A stretch of DNA of 22,198 nt. Source: Dimargaris cristalligena. Taxonomy: Eukaryota > Kickxellomycota > Dimargaritomycetes > Dimargaritales > Dimargaritaceae. The stretch is taken from NCBI GenBank assembly GCA_027576995.1, contig JANBQC010000478.1, forward strand, positions 1 to 22,198. Direction: 5' to 3'. Positions 9,717 through 20,366 of the stretch are shown one piece after another. Made by a program: the position numbers and the translations under genes. Position 1 is the first letter of the stretch, and each line of letters opens with the position of its first letter. Under the pieces are notes generated by a model. That model was not told where the DNA came from and did no database searches. It saw nothing but the letters and a program-made list of their open reading frames with translations.

Positions 9717-12700
9717 GGGTTAGTGAGTATACGCCTCCTTTGGGTAACTAGTGGAGTATTCTTGAAGCCACTGTACAACACTTAATGCCCCAGATATGGA
9801 TCAGTTTAAATCTTTCATACTTTCTTTAGTTTTTTTTTCTCGCGCGCATAGTATCTGAAACATTAAAGAATGGTCAAAAAGTACATAGTATTGGGGAAAT
9901 GGGTGGTGAAAAGACTGGACGCTAGCATGTCCCCCATATCTTACTCATTAAGGCCTTTTGTTCTGCTTTATGACACATCGATATGTCCCGGCCCTCCACC
10001 ACAGACCAACTATATGGCTTAGCCTTTCAAATAGCCCATTCATACTCAGGTTATCGTTCCATCAGCAGAGCAATACCACATTCTTACTAATAGAGGTTCT
10101 GGAATTACACCTCTCGGGACATACAGTTGGATTAAAGCAGACATAAAATGAGGTGGGCTATACGAAAAGCTAGAAAGCAGGTACTACAGCACTTGAAGGA
10201 GTTGGTGCGCCAGTGAGTTAGCATCGACCCTTTACCGTAGTCTTTTAGGCTGCGGGGGGAAATTCGGAGCCCCTATCAGCTGCCTTAACTTTCAAGTGTC
10301 ACCTGACTACGCTACTAATATTTCTCGAAACCTGCACCATCATGTGTTATAAACGGTATAGGCCTGGTTAACGCTTATACGATCTCTGGCTATTCATCTT
10401 TAAAGATATACCACCGTCACCCACGGTTGTTCATAGTCGTATCCTAACCCACTTACCCCGACCCCAATAGAATTAAGTTTTCCCACAGTGAATTGCCGAT
10501 ATTGGCTAGAAGGATCGTTGCTTATTTCCAAAATTCTCAATTGGATTGATAGGCCCAAGGGTGAGAGTGAAGTTCTCCATAACTATTTATAGTTTCGGAT
10601 GACATGGATATGGTAAAATGTGTAGGATGTTTACCTGTAGCCAGCTAACCTCAACTCAGCAAGCGGGGTTTTTATTGTTCAGTTGATTTGATCTTCCCTT
10701 ATAGTGACCATACCCTTATCCAGAGGTACTCATCAAGTTCTGCAATCGACACTAACCGTTTTTAATTACTACTAGAAAAACACGGACATTAGCTACTATA
10801 GTGCATTGGTCATAAGGTCACGATAGGTACCAGCCCCCTCATCATTTTGAATTTTACTACCAACCTTCACCCCCCTGTCCCGCATCAACTAGCGACTTCC
10901 GACTAATATTTTGCAAGAAAATCTACAGACCCCGCTACGTTTGCCGACATCCCCCCCCCCTCAAGACCAGAACACTGCGCGTGACCAAACACACCGGTGC
11001 TCTATAAATTTGGAAACATCCGAAATCGCGCATCCCTCCACAATTGGGTCTATTGGTTTTTGAATCACCGGTTGGGAAACGGGAGAAACAGCCGAGTCTC
11101 TAGACCATCAGCCTATTCATTTCTGAAATAGTAAAGATTCACACGCTATCAAAGTCCACATCGTCTCCCTCCAAAAAAACCCCCGAAAATTTGGACCTCA
11201 GACGTTCTACGAATTTTCACCTGGGCCCTGACTTTCTGGAAGAAACAAAGCCCCATAGCCATATAATCAACGGTAATAAAGCCAAGCTCTTTATTGAGCC
11301 ACTTTCCCAGTCTTCGCAACTCACCTTGAACTTATTACCCCAAGGATCACCCAAGTAAACCACTGTTTCCCAATAATTGCTGCTCATCTTGCCAATGCAT
11401 ATGGAAAAGTGAATCAATTAGGCCAATCCAACATTGTATTATTGGATTTCTAAAGTTCCAGTTAACCTATTGATGAGGTAACCAGCGTAACGCACCCCTC
11501 CAGACCTGGTTTGGTCAATCTATAGAACGGGCGGGTAAACAATTACGGATAAATTAAGTGCAACCCCAATAAGATACCCAACCTCAGAAGTAGAGCAGCG
11601 CAAGGGGAAGATCCTATCTTACATGGGAATCGGTGATGGTGGCGGCCCATATACCCGAATCAAGCAATGGCACATCCCTAGAGTTGAACCATCGGGATAT
11701 CTTCCCTGAAGGTGGCCGCTCTATTATTAATTCTGGTGAAGGAATGCTGATTGCCCAAACTGAACTGACGGGTACTGCCATGATTAAAATGAACGCTATG
11801 GACATGTAAGTGAAATGAGTATGGATTCAATAGTCGGAATAAGCAGAAGTTGAAGGTGATCAATATGCTACCGAAAGGCAATCTAACACGATTTGCGCCC
11901 CCCCCCCTCATCCCACACACTGACACCCGTATAATTAAATGAGGTGATATCCAGATTCAGTATGGAAATATATGGCCTACAATTGTACAGACTAAACAGC
12001 GACTGGATGGAGGACTTTTGAAACACCGTACGGAGGACTAGCCCCATCTTTCCTCGATCTAATAATGGATAAACACCCGTATAATACATAACCACTGTCC
12101 TATATTTAGAGGCAGAGTTGATAGTGCGGGCGGATGGTAGTTTACATTACACGAGCAGCATAGGGATAGCCCCATTGAGACATCAGATCCAATATAGCAC
12201 CGGCGCCATGCGGGAGAGCTCTATGAAAGGGCATTGCTTAGATGCTGAGCCCGAAGTTTAGCGCGGCTGGGCAAGGTAATCGCCCGTTGTTTGAACGTGG
12301 TTAGACTAACTTTACTCAGCGCCTTTCTTACACTGTGGTCCGGAGGCCCACTACCATCAACGCCGCCTTCTTTTAGACATTCTTCCACCGACCAACCGTG
12401 AAACCCACCCCCTTTACACATGAACGCCCACTTCTAACAGCTTTTTCCCATATCCATAGACCTGTCATGGGCCCAGGGTACTTCACCAAGGGAATCCAGA
12501 ATGGTGTGTATAGGTGAGTGTGAATGGATGGATGTCAGGACCCTTCCCCACCCGCCGGTCATCTACCCTCGACTGGCGGTAAGTTATTATTGGGGAAGGA
12601 GAAGGGGGGAGGGGGTATTACGCTGTACTTGTCAGGTAAATCCTATTTTCCGCCCATTGCCTTTTTCGGTCCGCAAGGCGTCAAAAGTATACACACAACG

Positions 12701-13709
12701 CTGTACTCTCGTTGATTAGTGTAACGTTCAGTGGAGTGTTCCAAGCCCTACTTGAACTCTACCCAACTCTTCATCCACTAACTAAAATTACCTGATGATA
12801 TTGATCTAAATCGATCATTGGTGGTTTCGAATGACTATATACCTTACCAATCTGTTTTTGCGAGGGTCAAGAAATTGGTCGGGAAAGAGTTTGCCATTTG
12901 CTACATGGGAAAGCGTTCCTTAATTGGAGTCCGAAGATAGGCGACCTATTGGAGGGAAGGCGGAGAGCAGATTAGAGTACTGCGGCCCACAAGGTTCTGC
13001 TTAATCAGGGTGATCGACTAAACCCAGTGGACTTTTTTGACCAACGGGCGATCGGGACAGAGGCCTAACATATATGCCAATGGGCTTACAGCCGAACCGC
13101 TGGCGACTACCGAAAGCAGTATACATAATATCACAAATAGTAGCAAGATGGACCAAGGGGGCAGTGGTCCCTTCAGTACCATTTCCCCAGTCAATCCGAC
13201 AGCTCATCCACTCATGGCTAACTGGTATAGTGGATGGGTCCGTGTTTATTACAGTAGGTGTGCTCTAACACCACCCCACCCCGCAGTGAGCCCCCTCGGG
13301 ATAATATAGTACATACTGAGGGAGGTGACTTTGAAGGCCCGTCTATAGTTTTATCAGGTTATACCACACTCTAACTGCGCTGACTGTGAAGTAGACTACT
13401 CGTCGGGCTCCGTTGGCGTCTATTTTATTGATCGGTGACTCGACAGTGGTCCAGTGTAGCCGGCCTAGTGAACCCTAAATGAGCGATCACTCCCGCAATT
13501 TACCATCTCCACTCCGCCCCCGGCCGCCCATTGAAGGGTAGTAGAGCCGCTGTTAGATACACCTAAGCCCAATCTGGAATATTAAACGACTGTCCCTCCC
13601 TCACCCCGCTCCTTCGTTCACTCGTCTATACACCCTTAACAGGTGGACTGCCTAGCCACCTATTGTGCCGAAACCGATCAGCAGGGCAAGGATGAGTGTA
13701 CGTTTAGTA

Positions 13710-13725
13710 ATTTGGCATGCCAAAT
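13710..13725. repeat. Perfect 16-bp palindrome
   Basis: ATTTGGCATGCCAAAT reads the same on both strands, followed by an A/T-rich tract. It could be a dimeric protein-binding site. No neighbouring gene gives it context. Confidence 0.7.
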
Positions 13726-14460
13726 ATTAAATAAAAAAAGGAATAAAAATGGGATCGCCCTGATATCGTGTATGGAGCAGTTTGGAAGCGAAATGCCATT
13801 GGCATTGGGAAATGGGGAATAACCTGGCACCAGCGCCCAGTGGATACTACCCAGGAATACAGGTGTGGTCTTCGGCCTGGGAACTTAGAACCAATAGGGT
13901 TATAGCGACCCCGTTTTATCACATCTGAGTAGCGGGACAGGCTCGGGGTGTGTGACCCCAAGAACCAACCCTCTGCTTCGTGGTGGTGGGCTGACGCTAC
14001 CAGTTAATAGCACCACTATGCCCCACCGCATTATAAGTTCCTGGGCATCCAATGTATTGCACCCCCCCCCAACGACCAGCTGCTGATATGCCAATTACAC
14101 TTGTCATACGGTTTCCAGCCTATAAATAATTTTTGGAGTTGGCTTAAAGGATATCCAGAACAAAACCTAGCCTTTATTCCCATAAAGGGGTTGGATGAGA
14201 AGACAGGGACCATTAATCTAAAATAGGGTGAAGGTAACAAGGGGGAAAAACAAGATACCCTAGAGTAACGCAAAAATGGGGATACGAAGGTAGAGTAGCC
14301 GCCCCCACATTCAATGCGCTCCGGATTAACCGAGCTACGACACAACTAATATATTAGGTTGGTATAATAAGTCATTGAACACTGGATCGTTGGATCGTCC
14401 CAGTGAACAGAAAGGCATTCAAACCAGGTTTTATTCTCGATAGAAATGGGATGGGGAGCC

Positions 14461-17400
14461 TGAAGTCATGACCATAGCCAAGTTACCAATGGGCTCAGAT
14501 CAATTAGGAGGGCGTGTGGGGAGGGGGCAGGGCGGGGGAAGAGGGGGGGTCGCGTGCATTAAAGTGAAGTACATTACAACAATCGGAGTGGGGGGGATAA
14601 ACCATACCTCCACGCGCGAGGCTAGCCTAGTATTCGAGAACAACCTAATTCATCGTCACCGCTTTTTACCAGTACAGCGCACCGTGTCCAGTGCGAGATT
14701 CTGTAAATAATCGACAAGACTAACATGATAGTCACGTCGCATCGTAGTCGATGACGAACCCTGGTTTTTCACGCATGGAAGGTATTAACTAATGGACCGA
14801 GAACATGGTCGGTGATTGTCGAGAGAATGGTCCATCATAAAGAATTGACAGTGGCCATTGCGGGGGGAGGGAGTCAATTAGAGAACAGCGGTCGCTAAGC
14901 TTCGACAGGTTTTTACATGGCGGCCCTGCGTAAGCCATTGGCTTGAGCTCATCAATTTACATTTAGGACCTCCGCAATGATCGTCCCTCTACTAAATTTT
15001 CCACCGATTTAGTGCCATCTATTAATCATTTTTCGTATTTCATGATTCATAGTGGCTTTAACATAAATTATAGGGCTACTTTCAGGGGGAAATTGAACAG
15101 TGAAATATCGAGTGGCCTTCCCATGCCCCCCGCTCGAGAAGTAGTTCGGCTACTCCAATCCGGTCTAATGACGGCTCCTCACCCATAAATATTTCCTTAA
15201 CCATGTCTGGTGGATTGGCCGGTGATTAGGGCACGGATCATGACCCATCCAAGAAGAAAATATATCTAAAAACGATCCGAATATAATCTAAGGGAAAATG
15301 GACGAGTGGACCAGGGGTGGGGGAGGGGGAAAGGAGGTGGACGAAGGGGAGAATGGATGAATTCTCCCCGAAACTGTCGGAAGCTGGTTAATGGCGTCAC
15401 GGGATCGACTTGAGAAGCACGCTTCAGGTCGAAAACGGTACTTATGTAAAGCTCAATCCATTTGGCCCCAAGGGAGAGAGAGAGATGGTTATCATTCAAG
15501 ATCGTAGGGGTGGTTAATGAGCAGGAGAAGGATCGGCCCCGCATAGGAGAAGTTCCTGAAGCATCCCGTTGAGAAACTTAGCCAAGGGGAAGAGTGGGAA
15601 AGGAGGTTTAAAAGGAGAACTGCGTCAATGATACTCAGGAGGCAAAGAAAGCAATGGCGAGGGAGAGAGCTAGAAGACACGCCAGCAAGGTGCCCCTCCC
15701 CCCACTAACCACCAACAAAGTGGGAGGATAGCCCAGGAGAAATGGCAGACTGTGTGAGGAGGAGGTGGGGGAGGCTGGTCTGGAATCGAGAGTACACTTA
15801 ATCAGCTCATCAACCCCAGGATTACTGCCCTTGGACCCCCCCCTTCCGTTAGTGGATATTCCCGCCGGTAGGCTCGCAAATGAAGCCGAGTGAGAATTGG
15901 AGGATTAAGTGCGGGCCAAGATAATAAAATAAAGGGATCAGGGAGATGCGATCGACCGTGGCTTGGCCCGCAATTAGACCAATTATATTGATTCCTTCCT
16001 AAAACAAGAAAACCAACCCACACATGGCGGTGGGGGGAGTTGACCTGTTTTTAATAGATGATATTCACTCGACTCAGTAGGCCTACTTTGCAGAGCAAGT
16101 TGGCTGAACAGTAGAATGCATTGGGTGGTTAAAGGAGGCAAAATGGAGGTAGAGAGAGAGAAAGAAGATAAGGGGAGGGGAGGGAGGCAGTGTCCTATGG
16201 CGGAAAATGGGGGGAAGTTGGCGGGATGAGCCGACCGACCAACCGGTTGGCCGGAAAAACTGGCTTATTCATAAAATAGTAGGGCGGCTGGCTATACGAT
16301 GCGTTTCTCCGAACACAATGCGGAAAATAGCCATCCCAACAGCTAGCTTAATGTCATTGGATAGGCAAATGAGGATAACTCCACCCCATTCCCCCTATTG
16401 GTCTTTGGCAAATCCCCGAAGATTCGGCTCCCCACCACCACGAATAGCCGCCTTTTTTCGCTCTTCGGCGAGCCCGAGCCACCGCTTTTGGGTCACCGAA
16501 GCCCGGGACATTCCTACAGCTGCGGGGCCACGGAAAACCAATGAATTGGCCCCCCAGGCCCTTCGTGGGGCCCAATACGAATACCACATATAATTATAGC
16601 ACGGATTGGGAGACCTGAGGAATAAAATAATGGACCGGTGCCACGTCAACCATGCCGACCCAAGGAAGAAGGGGGGAGAAGAGAGAGAGAGGGCTAACTA
16701 GGAGAGATGTGTATGTGACTGTGTGAGGAGAGGAGGGGGGAGAATCGGAGGAGAGGAAAAGGAAGGAGGGGGGAGTGGGATAGGAACGGGGAGAAGCGGG
16801 CAGCGATTTAACCCAAGACCATGTAGGGATAAAACTAATCGCTGTGCAGGGTAGTCTCAACAGCAGCAAAACCTGAAGACTGGAACTCACCCTCGCTGCC
16901 TCTCTGTCCGCCTCCCTCTTTATTTCTCAGATATGGAGGGGGGAATGACATCGCTCTGCGCATTGCACAGCTAAGCAAGGGGGCACTCCTCTATTGATTT
17001 TCTTGGGTCAGTACCTGACTTCTTTCACTTCCTTTCCCTAACGGATAGGTGTAAGGCCAACTGCGTCCATATCAATACGGGCTGCTGAATGGTGCTGCAT
17101 ACTGCAACGCGCCATGTGCAACACTAGTAAGGTACAAATAACCAGGAGGGGAAGTTGTGAAATGTGGGCAGTGTTTGATGAACGATGAGTAGATGCAGGC
17201 GTGGTTGTGAATTCGTTCGACCGAATAGGAGGGCCAACGAGGGTATATCTATGGTTATAAATGGGGAATAGGGTGGGGAAATAAGGAGCTGTCCTTCTCC
17301 TCCTCCTCCTCCGGTCGCTCCTACGCCAACTAGCGGGTAAATGATGGGAGAGGGCAAGGGGGGAGATGAATACGACTGTCTTCCTGGGGACATGATTTTT

Positions 17401-17775
17401 GACGAGCCCTGTCCAAATGAATTGAATTTGAACGGGTGAAGAGGGGTAAGATTAAACACCGAATCGCAAGGGCAAGGGGGGAGAGCATCGCCATGCACGT
17501 GCTAACTGGTTAGTTGTTCTTGAGGGTGTGTATCGCGGTTCCAAGGGATTCGATAATAAGATCCCAGAGAAAACGCGAGGGTAAGGAATGCAGGAGGAGG
17601 TGGAGGATGAGATGGCTCCATACAGTATTAGGGTAAAAATAGGAGAAGGCAACAGTCCTCGATTACCAACGAAGGCTACTGTGGTTTTTTGACAAGTAAT
17701 AACCGATGCGGCACATTAACTAGCTGCCCTACCGAGTAGTAACCGGTTCGTATTTGCGCGACTGAGGAGCCTACT
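14461..17775. other. Gene-free, purine-rich (plus strand) stretch
   Basis: Long parts of the plus strand are G/A-rich with GA dinucleotide runs, notably about 15300-15780, 16130-16200 and 16660-16800. On the minus strand these are CT-rich tracts with open frames dominated by Ser, Pro and Leu. Most of these frames start at non-ATG codons (for example 16890 and 17498 on the minus strand). The exception, an ATG frame at 15544-15266 on the minus strand (92 aa), has no recognisable features. I judge the frames to be by-products of composition. A (CTC) run lies near 17299-17312. Confidence 0.5.
14518..14549 (+). other. Strong G-quadruplex motif
   Basis: Five G-tracts of 4, 5, 3, 5 and 7 bases lie at 14518-14521, 14523-14527, 14530-14532, 14534-14538 and 14543-14549. 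The loops are only 1-4 nt, which meets the canonical G3+N1-7 rule on the plus strand. Confidence 0.75.
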
Positions 17776-17796
17776 CCCCCCCCCCACACACACACA
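17776..17796. repeat. C10 run followed by (CA)6
   Basis: C-homopolymer at 17776-17785 runs directly into a CA dinucleotide repeat at 17785-17796, followed by CT-rich sequence to about 17870. This is simple-sequence DNA with no gene nearby. Confidence 0.85.
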
Positions 17797-18206
17797 ATCC
17801 CCAACTTGGCTTCTCCCCCTCCCCTCCCTCCTCCTTTGGTTCTACCTGGCTTCACCCTCCCCCATTATGAGTTGGTGTACACCGGTGGTCCAGAGTTCCC
17901 CAAAAACTGGTATACTGCTAAAGGATTATCCTGTGTTTGAGATGAGGATTGCCCCGACCGGCTCAATGCGTCGGAGTGAAGGGGATCAAAGCCCCCCTCC
18001 TCTACTCAGAGCCATCGGATAGATAGAATAACAATAATAGTAAGAATAGTCGAAAAATAATAATAATAACCAAAATAACAATACTAGAGTACGGGCCAAC
18101 TCTACGGACCCCGGAGAGTGGAGGGGCGGGCTTATACACAGAGAACATCGCTAGATAAATAAGGGTTTGGATTGACGCCAAAATTGGGCAAGGCTGGTCT
18201 AAATTT
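17797..18206. other. Gene-free, CT-rich then A-rich low complexity
   Basis: A CT-rich tract (to about 17870) is followed by mixed sequence. An A/AAT-rich stretch lies at about 18029-18081 and includes several tandem AAT units near 18055-18069. No gene is seen. Confidence 0.5.
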
Positions 18207-18665
18207 ATGGCGAAAAACCCCGCCATACTTCATGGCACCCAAGTATACGTCGTTTTCCGGTTCCCACTCCCGTTGGTCGCCCTCAATTTTAATATACAGC
18301 CATTGCCGACGTATTCTTTATTCAATATATACCGTGATATTTTAATGAACCCTGAATTAGCCCTGGTGAGGAGGATATTCCCTATACTTCGCCTTGTTTC
18401 CATCTCTGGGCATTGGGAAGACCTTATTGAGAACACCCAACAATCAACGGGATCCCAGCGGCGGCATCAGCAGGAGGAGGATGAAGAGGGGGATGAAGAG
18501 GGGGAATGGAAAAAATCCGCCGTAGCCCTCCTCCACATATCTCTTTTGGGACCGGGTGATGGGCGCGCGAGTGACCGATGCTCATCGACCGAAACCATAA
18601 CGGAAGACAATTATCGTGTATTTATATATACACATATATATAAATGGATAATGGGTTGGGGTTAG
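18207..18665 (+). CDS. Hypothetical open frame, 152 aa, weak support
   Basis: This frame starts with ATG at 18207 (context TTTATGGCG) and is the longest ATG-started frame between the mobile element and the GATA gene. The N-terminal half is mildly hydrophobic with no clear membrane helix. Residues around 90-105 are an acidic Glu/Asp run coded by a repeated 12-bp unit (18481-18504). The C-terminus is coded by an AT-rich hairpin. Codon use lacks the strong third-position G/C preference of the GATA gene. No domain is recognised. A frame of this size is expected by chance in about 20 kb of non-coding DNA, so I lean towards non-coding. Confidence 0.15.
   Translation: MAKNPAILHGTQVYVVFRFPLPLVALNFNIQPLPTYSLFNIYRDILMNPELALVRRIFPILRLVSISGHWEDLIENTQQSTGSQRRHQQEEDEEGDEEGEWKKSAVALLHISLLGPGDGRASDRCSSTETITEDNYRVFIYTHIYKWIMGWG
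18481..18504 (+). repeat. 12-bp tandem repeat, two copies
   Basis: ATGAAGAGGGGG occurs twice in tandem. The repeat lies inside a doubtful open frame and encodes its acidic run. Confidence 0.85.
18620..18645. repeat. AT-only hairpin, perfect 11-bp arms
   Basis: ATTTATATATA at 18620-18630 and TATATATAAAT at 18635-18645 are perfect reverse complements around a CACA loop. This is a potential cruciform or duplex-unwinding site. Confidence 0.8.
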
Positions 18666-19397
18666 AGAGAAGTATTTATCATTCGCCTCAACGATCCGAA
18701 TACCTTACAAAGAAAAATGCATGGACGTTTGCCAAAGACGATGTACTTAAGCATGGGTTTAGAGAACCACCTGTAAACATCAAATAATGGGATTTTGGGT
18801 ATTCCGAATGGATGAACGGGCCATGAAAGAACCTCTCCCACCTCCCATCCCCCATTGATTAGCCCCAAGCCGCACGCGCACCTGTGCACATCGGCTAGTG
18901 GAGTGTGCGCAAGGAAGGAACGAAACGACCTAAATCAGGTAGTAGAATCGGAGCGAGGGACCGGCGCCTCCCCCCTCGAGCATTCGGCCTGCGCCATGGG
19001 CCTATATGGTCCGCCCCTCTCTTCAGGTATATCCGAAGGTCGGTTGGCTTTAATCGGTGGCTCGGATAGGTCTAATAGGAGGGGAAGGTGGAGGTGGTGG
19101 TGGGGGCGGTTCGGAATAGGATTCATCGAACCCCAGTCAATGATGGGCCAAATTGCCCTTCTAAATGTCAGTAGTACCTATATAACCCCTTCGGTGGTAG
19201 TCAAGTGGGCGGAAGGAATTCATGTAGGCGAGGGGGGGGGTGGTCAGTGGGGTGAAAAGCACTCCTCCGCTTCGCACCGACATTGTATACTTGATTAAAC
19301 CAGGCATCTGGGCGAATGGCCTATAGGTAGGCCGGAGGGATGATGGGCGGGTGACAATAACCATGCAAACAGTCGATACTAAGATTAGGTGATTTTA

Positions 19398-19421
19398 TGT
19401 GTGTGTGTGTGTGTGTGTGTG
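19398..19421 (+). repeat. (TG)12 microsatellite
   Basis: Uninterrupted TG dinucleotides immediately precede a G-tract block. Alternating purine-pyrimidine runs of this kind can adopt Z-DNA (established knowledge). Confidence 0.92.
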
Positions 19422-19424
19422 TAT

Positions 19425-19480
19425 GAGGGAGGGGGAGGGGGAGGGGAGGATTCTGGGGGGGGGGAAATTGGGGAGGGGGG
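19425..19480 (+). other. Very strong G-quadruplex motif
   Basis: G-tracts of 3, 5, 5 and 4 lie at 19427-19446 with single-base loops. They are followed by G10 at 19455-19464, G4 at 19470-19473 and G6 at 19475-19480. The first four tracts alone satisfy the strictest quadruplex rules. It lies about 0.9 kb upstream of the first TATA box of the GATA gene. Confidence 0.8.
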
Positions 19481-20304
19481 AGGTTTAGTTTTTTCGGGTT
19501 AGATTTTCGGGGAGTACACAGCTGTAAAGTGTGTCATATCCCTCACCCCTTCCCTTCCTTTTAATCCCTTCCCACCAACCCTTTTCCCTGACTTGGGGGA
19601 GGGCGCTTCCTTTGAAAAAATTCTCACTTTCATTTAGGCCGCAGATGACTATATCGGCATGATTAGTATTAGTGCTATTATTATTAATAATGGCATTGCG
19701 ATAACCTCCGCTGGTTAATTAACGGGTATGTAACTGGCCTCTGCACTTGGCGGGGGTGATTATGATGCCCCGGCATTATTTAGCCCCTCCCCCCTTTTTT
19801 CCCACTCATCCATTCTCTCCGCTACCCTATTTTGCTCATACTAATGGGCACCACCCTCATCTTACGCGCACCCCTTGGGCCCGACCGAGTGACACAAACG
19901 TGCCCCGCACCTCCATAACCAAGAGAGGCAAGGTGGAAAATGAGGGAAAATAGGGAGAGCGGGATAGGGGAGAATGGAGTAAAAAAACCAATAACCGTAA
20001 GGAGGGAGAGGGGGAGAGAAAGGAAAAGCGCGACAAAGGGCCCGGGTGGTATCAGTGAACATAGGACAAGAGGGATAGAGAGGGACCCGGGGTCCCATTT
20101 TGAGGTACGCCGCTACCTCTCTTCCGAATTGACGTGTGTAGGGCACTGTTATACATACACAGGCATGTACATCTTTATACAGGCCCTACTACCCGTAGTG
20201 AGGGAGGGAGGCCACCCCCCACCCTCACACACCACCCCTCCTCTTCACTCTCCCTAGTTTAAGCAAGCTGCCTCCGCCAAGTAGGACGAGGGGTTTTCAT
20301 TTTC

Positions 20305-20312
20305 TATATAAA
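20305..20312 (+). promoter_or_regulatory. TATA box, likely core promoter of the GATA gene
   Basis: TATATAAA follows a T-rich tract and precedes GC-rich sequence. An ATG at 20337-20339, 32 bp downstream, opens a 9-residue frame (20337-20366). After it there is no ATG until the CDS start at 20967. A start site just past 20339 would give an entirely ATG-free leader. Transcript data would settle it. Confidence 0.5.
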
Positions 20313-20336
20313 CCACCGGCCCGGCCCGTCTATTCC

Positions 20337-20366
20337 ATGGTCTGTACTTTTTCGCTTCATATCTAG
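20337..20366 (+). other. Possible upstream mini-ORF, 9 aa
   Basis: ATG at 20337 is followed by eight sense codons and TAG at 20364-20366. It is the only ATG between the TATA box and the GATA start. It would be part of the mRNA only if transcription begins upstream of 20337. Confidence 0.25.

Larger units (their letters stand above)
7273..14460. other. Gene-free stretch with scattered palindromes and C-runs
   Basis: No gene is supported. The longest frames here either start at non-ATG codons or are about 60-90 codons with no family resemblance. One 63-codon ATG frame at 7966-8157 has a hydrophobic run but nothing else to support it. C-homopolymers of about nine or more occur near 10951-10960, 11899-11908 and 14061-14070. 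CpG is at ordinary density. The hairpin at 9682 and the palindrome at 13710 are listed separately. Confidence 0.5.
18666..20280. other. Gene-free upstream region of the GATA gene
   Basis: No gene is supported. The longest frame (18855-19298) begins at TTG rather than ATG and is Gly-rich because of G-runs. The region includes a (TG)12 and G-quadruplex block (19398-19480), a CT-rich tract at about 19540-19600, and GA-rich DNA at about 19940-20050. A C-run cluster follows at about 20212-20250. I found no WGATAR site within about 0.7 kb upstream of the TATA box, so autoregulation through GATA sites is not suggested. Confidence 0.5.

Noticed and set aside
11617..11808. A plus-strand run of about 60 sense codons without an early ATG, resembling ordinary protein composition
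   Set aside because: I could not match it to any family, it has no visible splice context, and the opposite strand is open over the same bases.
16239..16250. 12-bp perfect palindrome CCAACCGGTTGG
   Set aside because: Several 12-bp palindromes are expected by chance in 22 kb, and no context adds weight.
16207..16593. A 128-codon plus frame with overlapping minus frames
   Set aside because: Three frames are open on both strands over the same bases, a sign of low stop density. No recognisable protein.
17124..17498. A 124-codon Ser/Pro/Gly-rich minus-strand frame
   Set aside because: It starts at GTG and its composition follows the purine-rich plus strand. The ATG in the alternative frame soon meets a stop.
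18855..19298. A 147-codon Gly-rich frame
   Set aside because: It begins at TTG, and its Gly-rich part comes from G-runs and GGT repeats rather than a conserved domain.
19600..20340. Search for WGATAR sites suggesting autoregulation of the GATA gene
   Set aside because: No clear WGATAR or reverse-complement site was found in the immediate upstream region, so the idea is not supported here.
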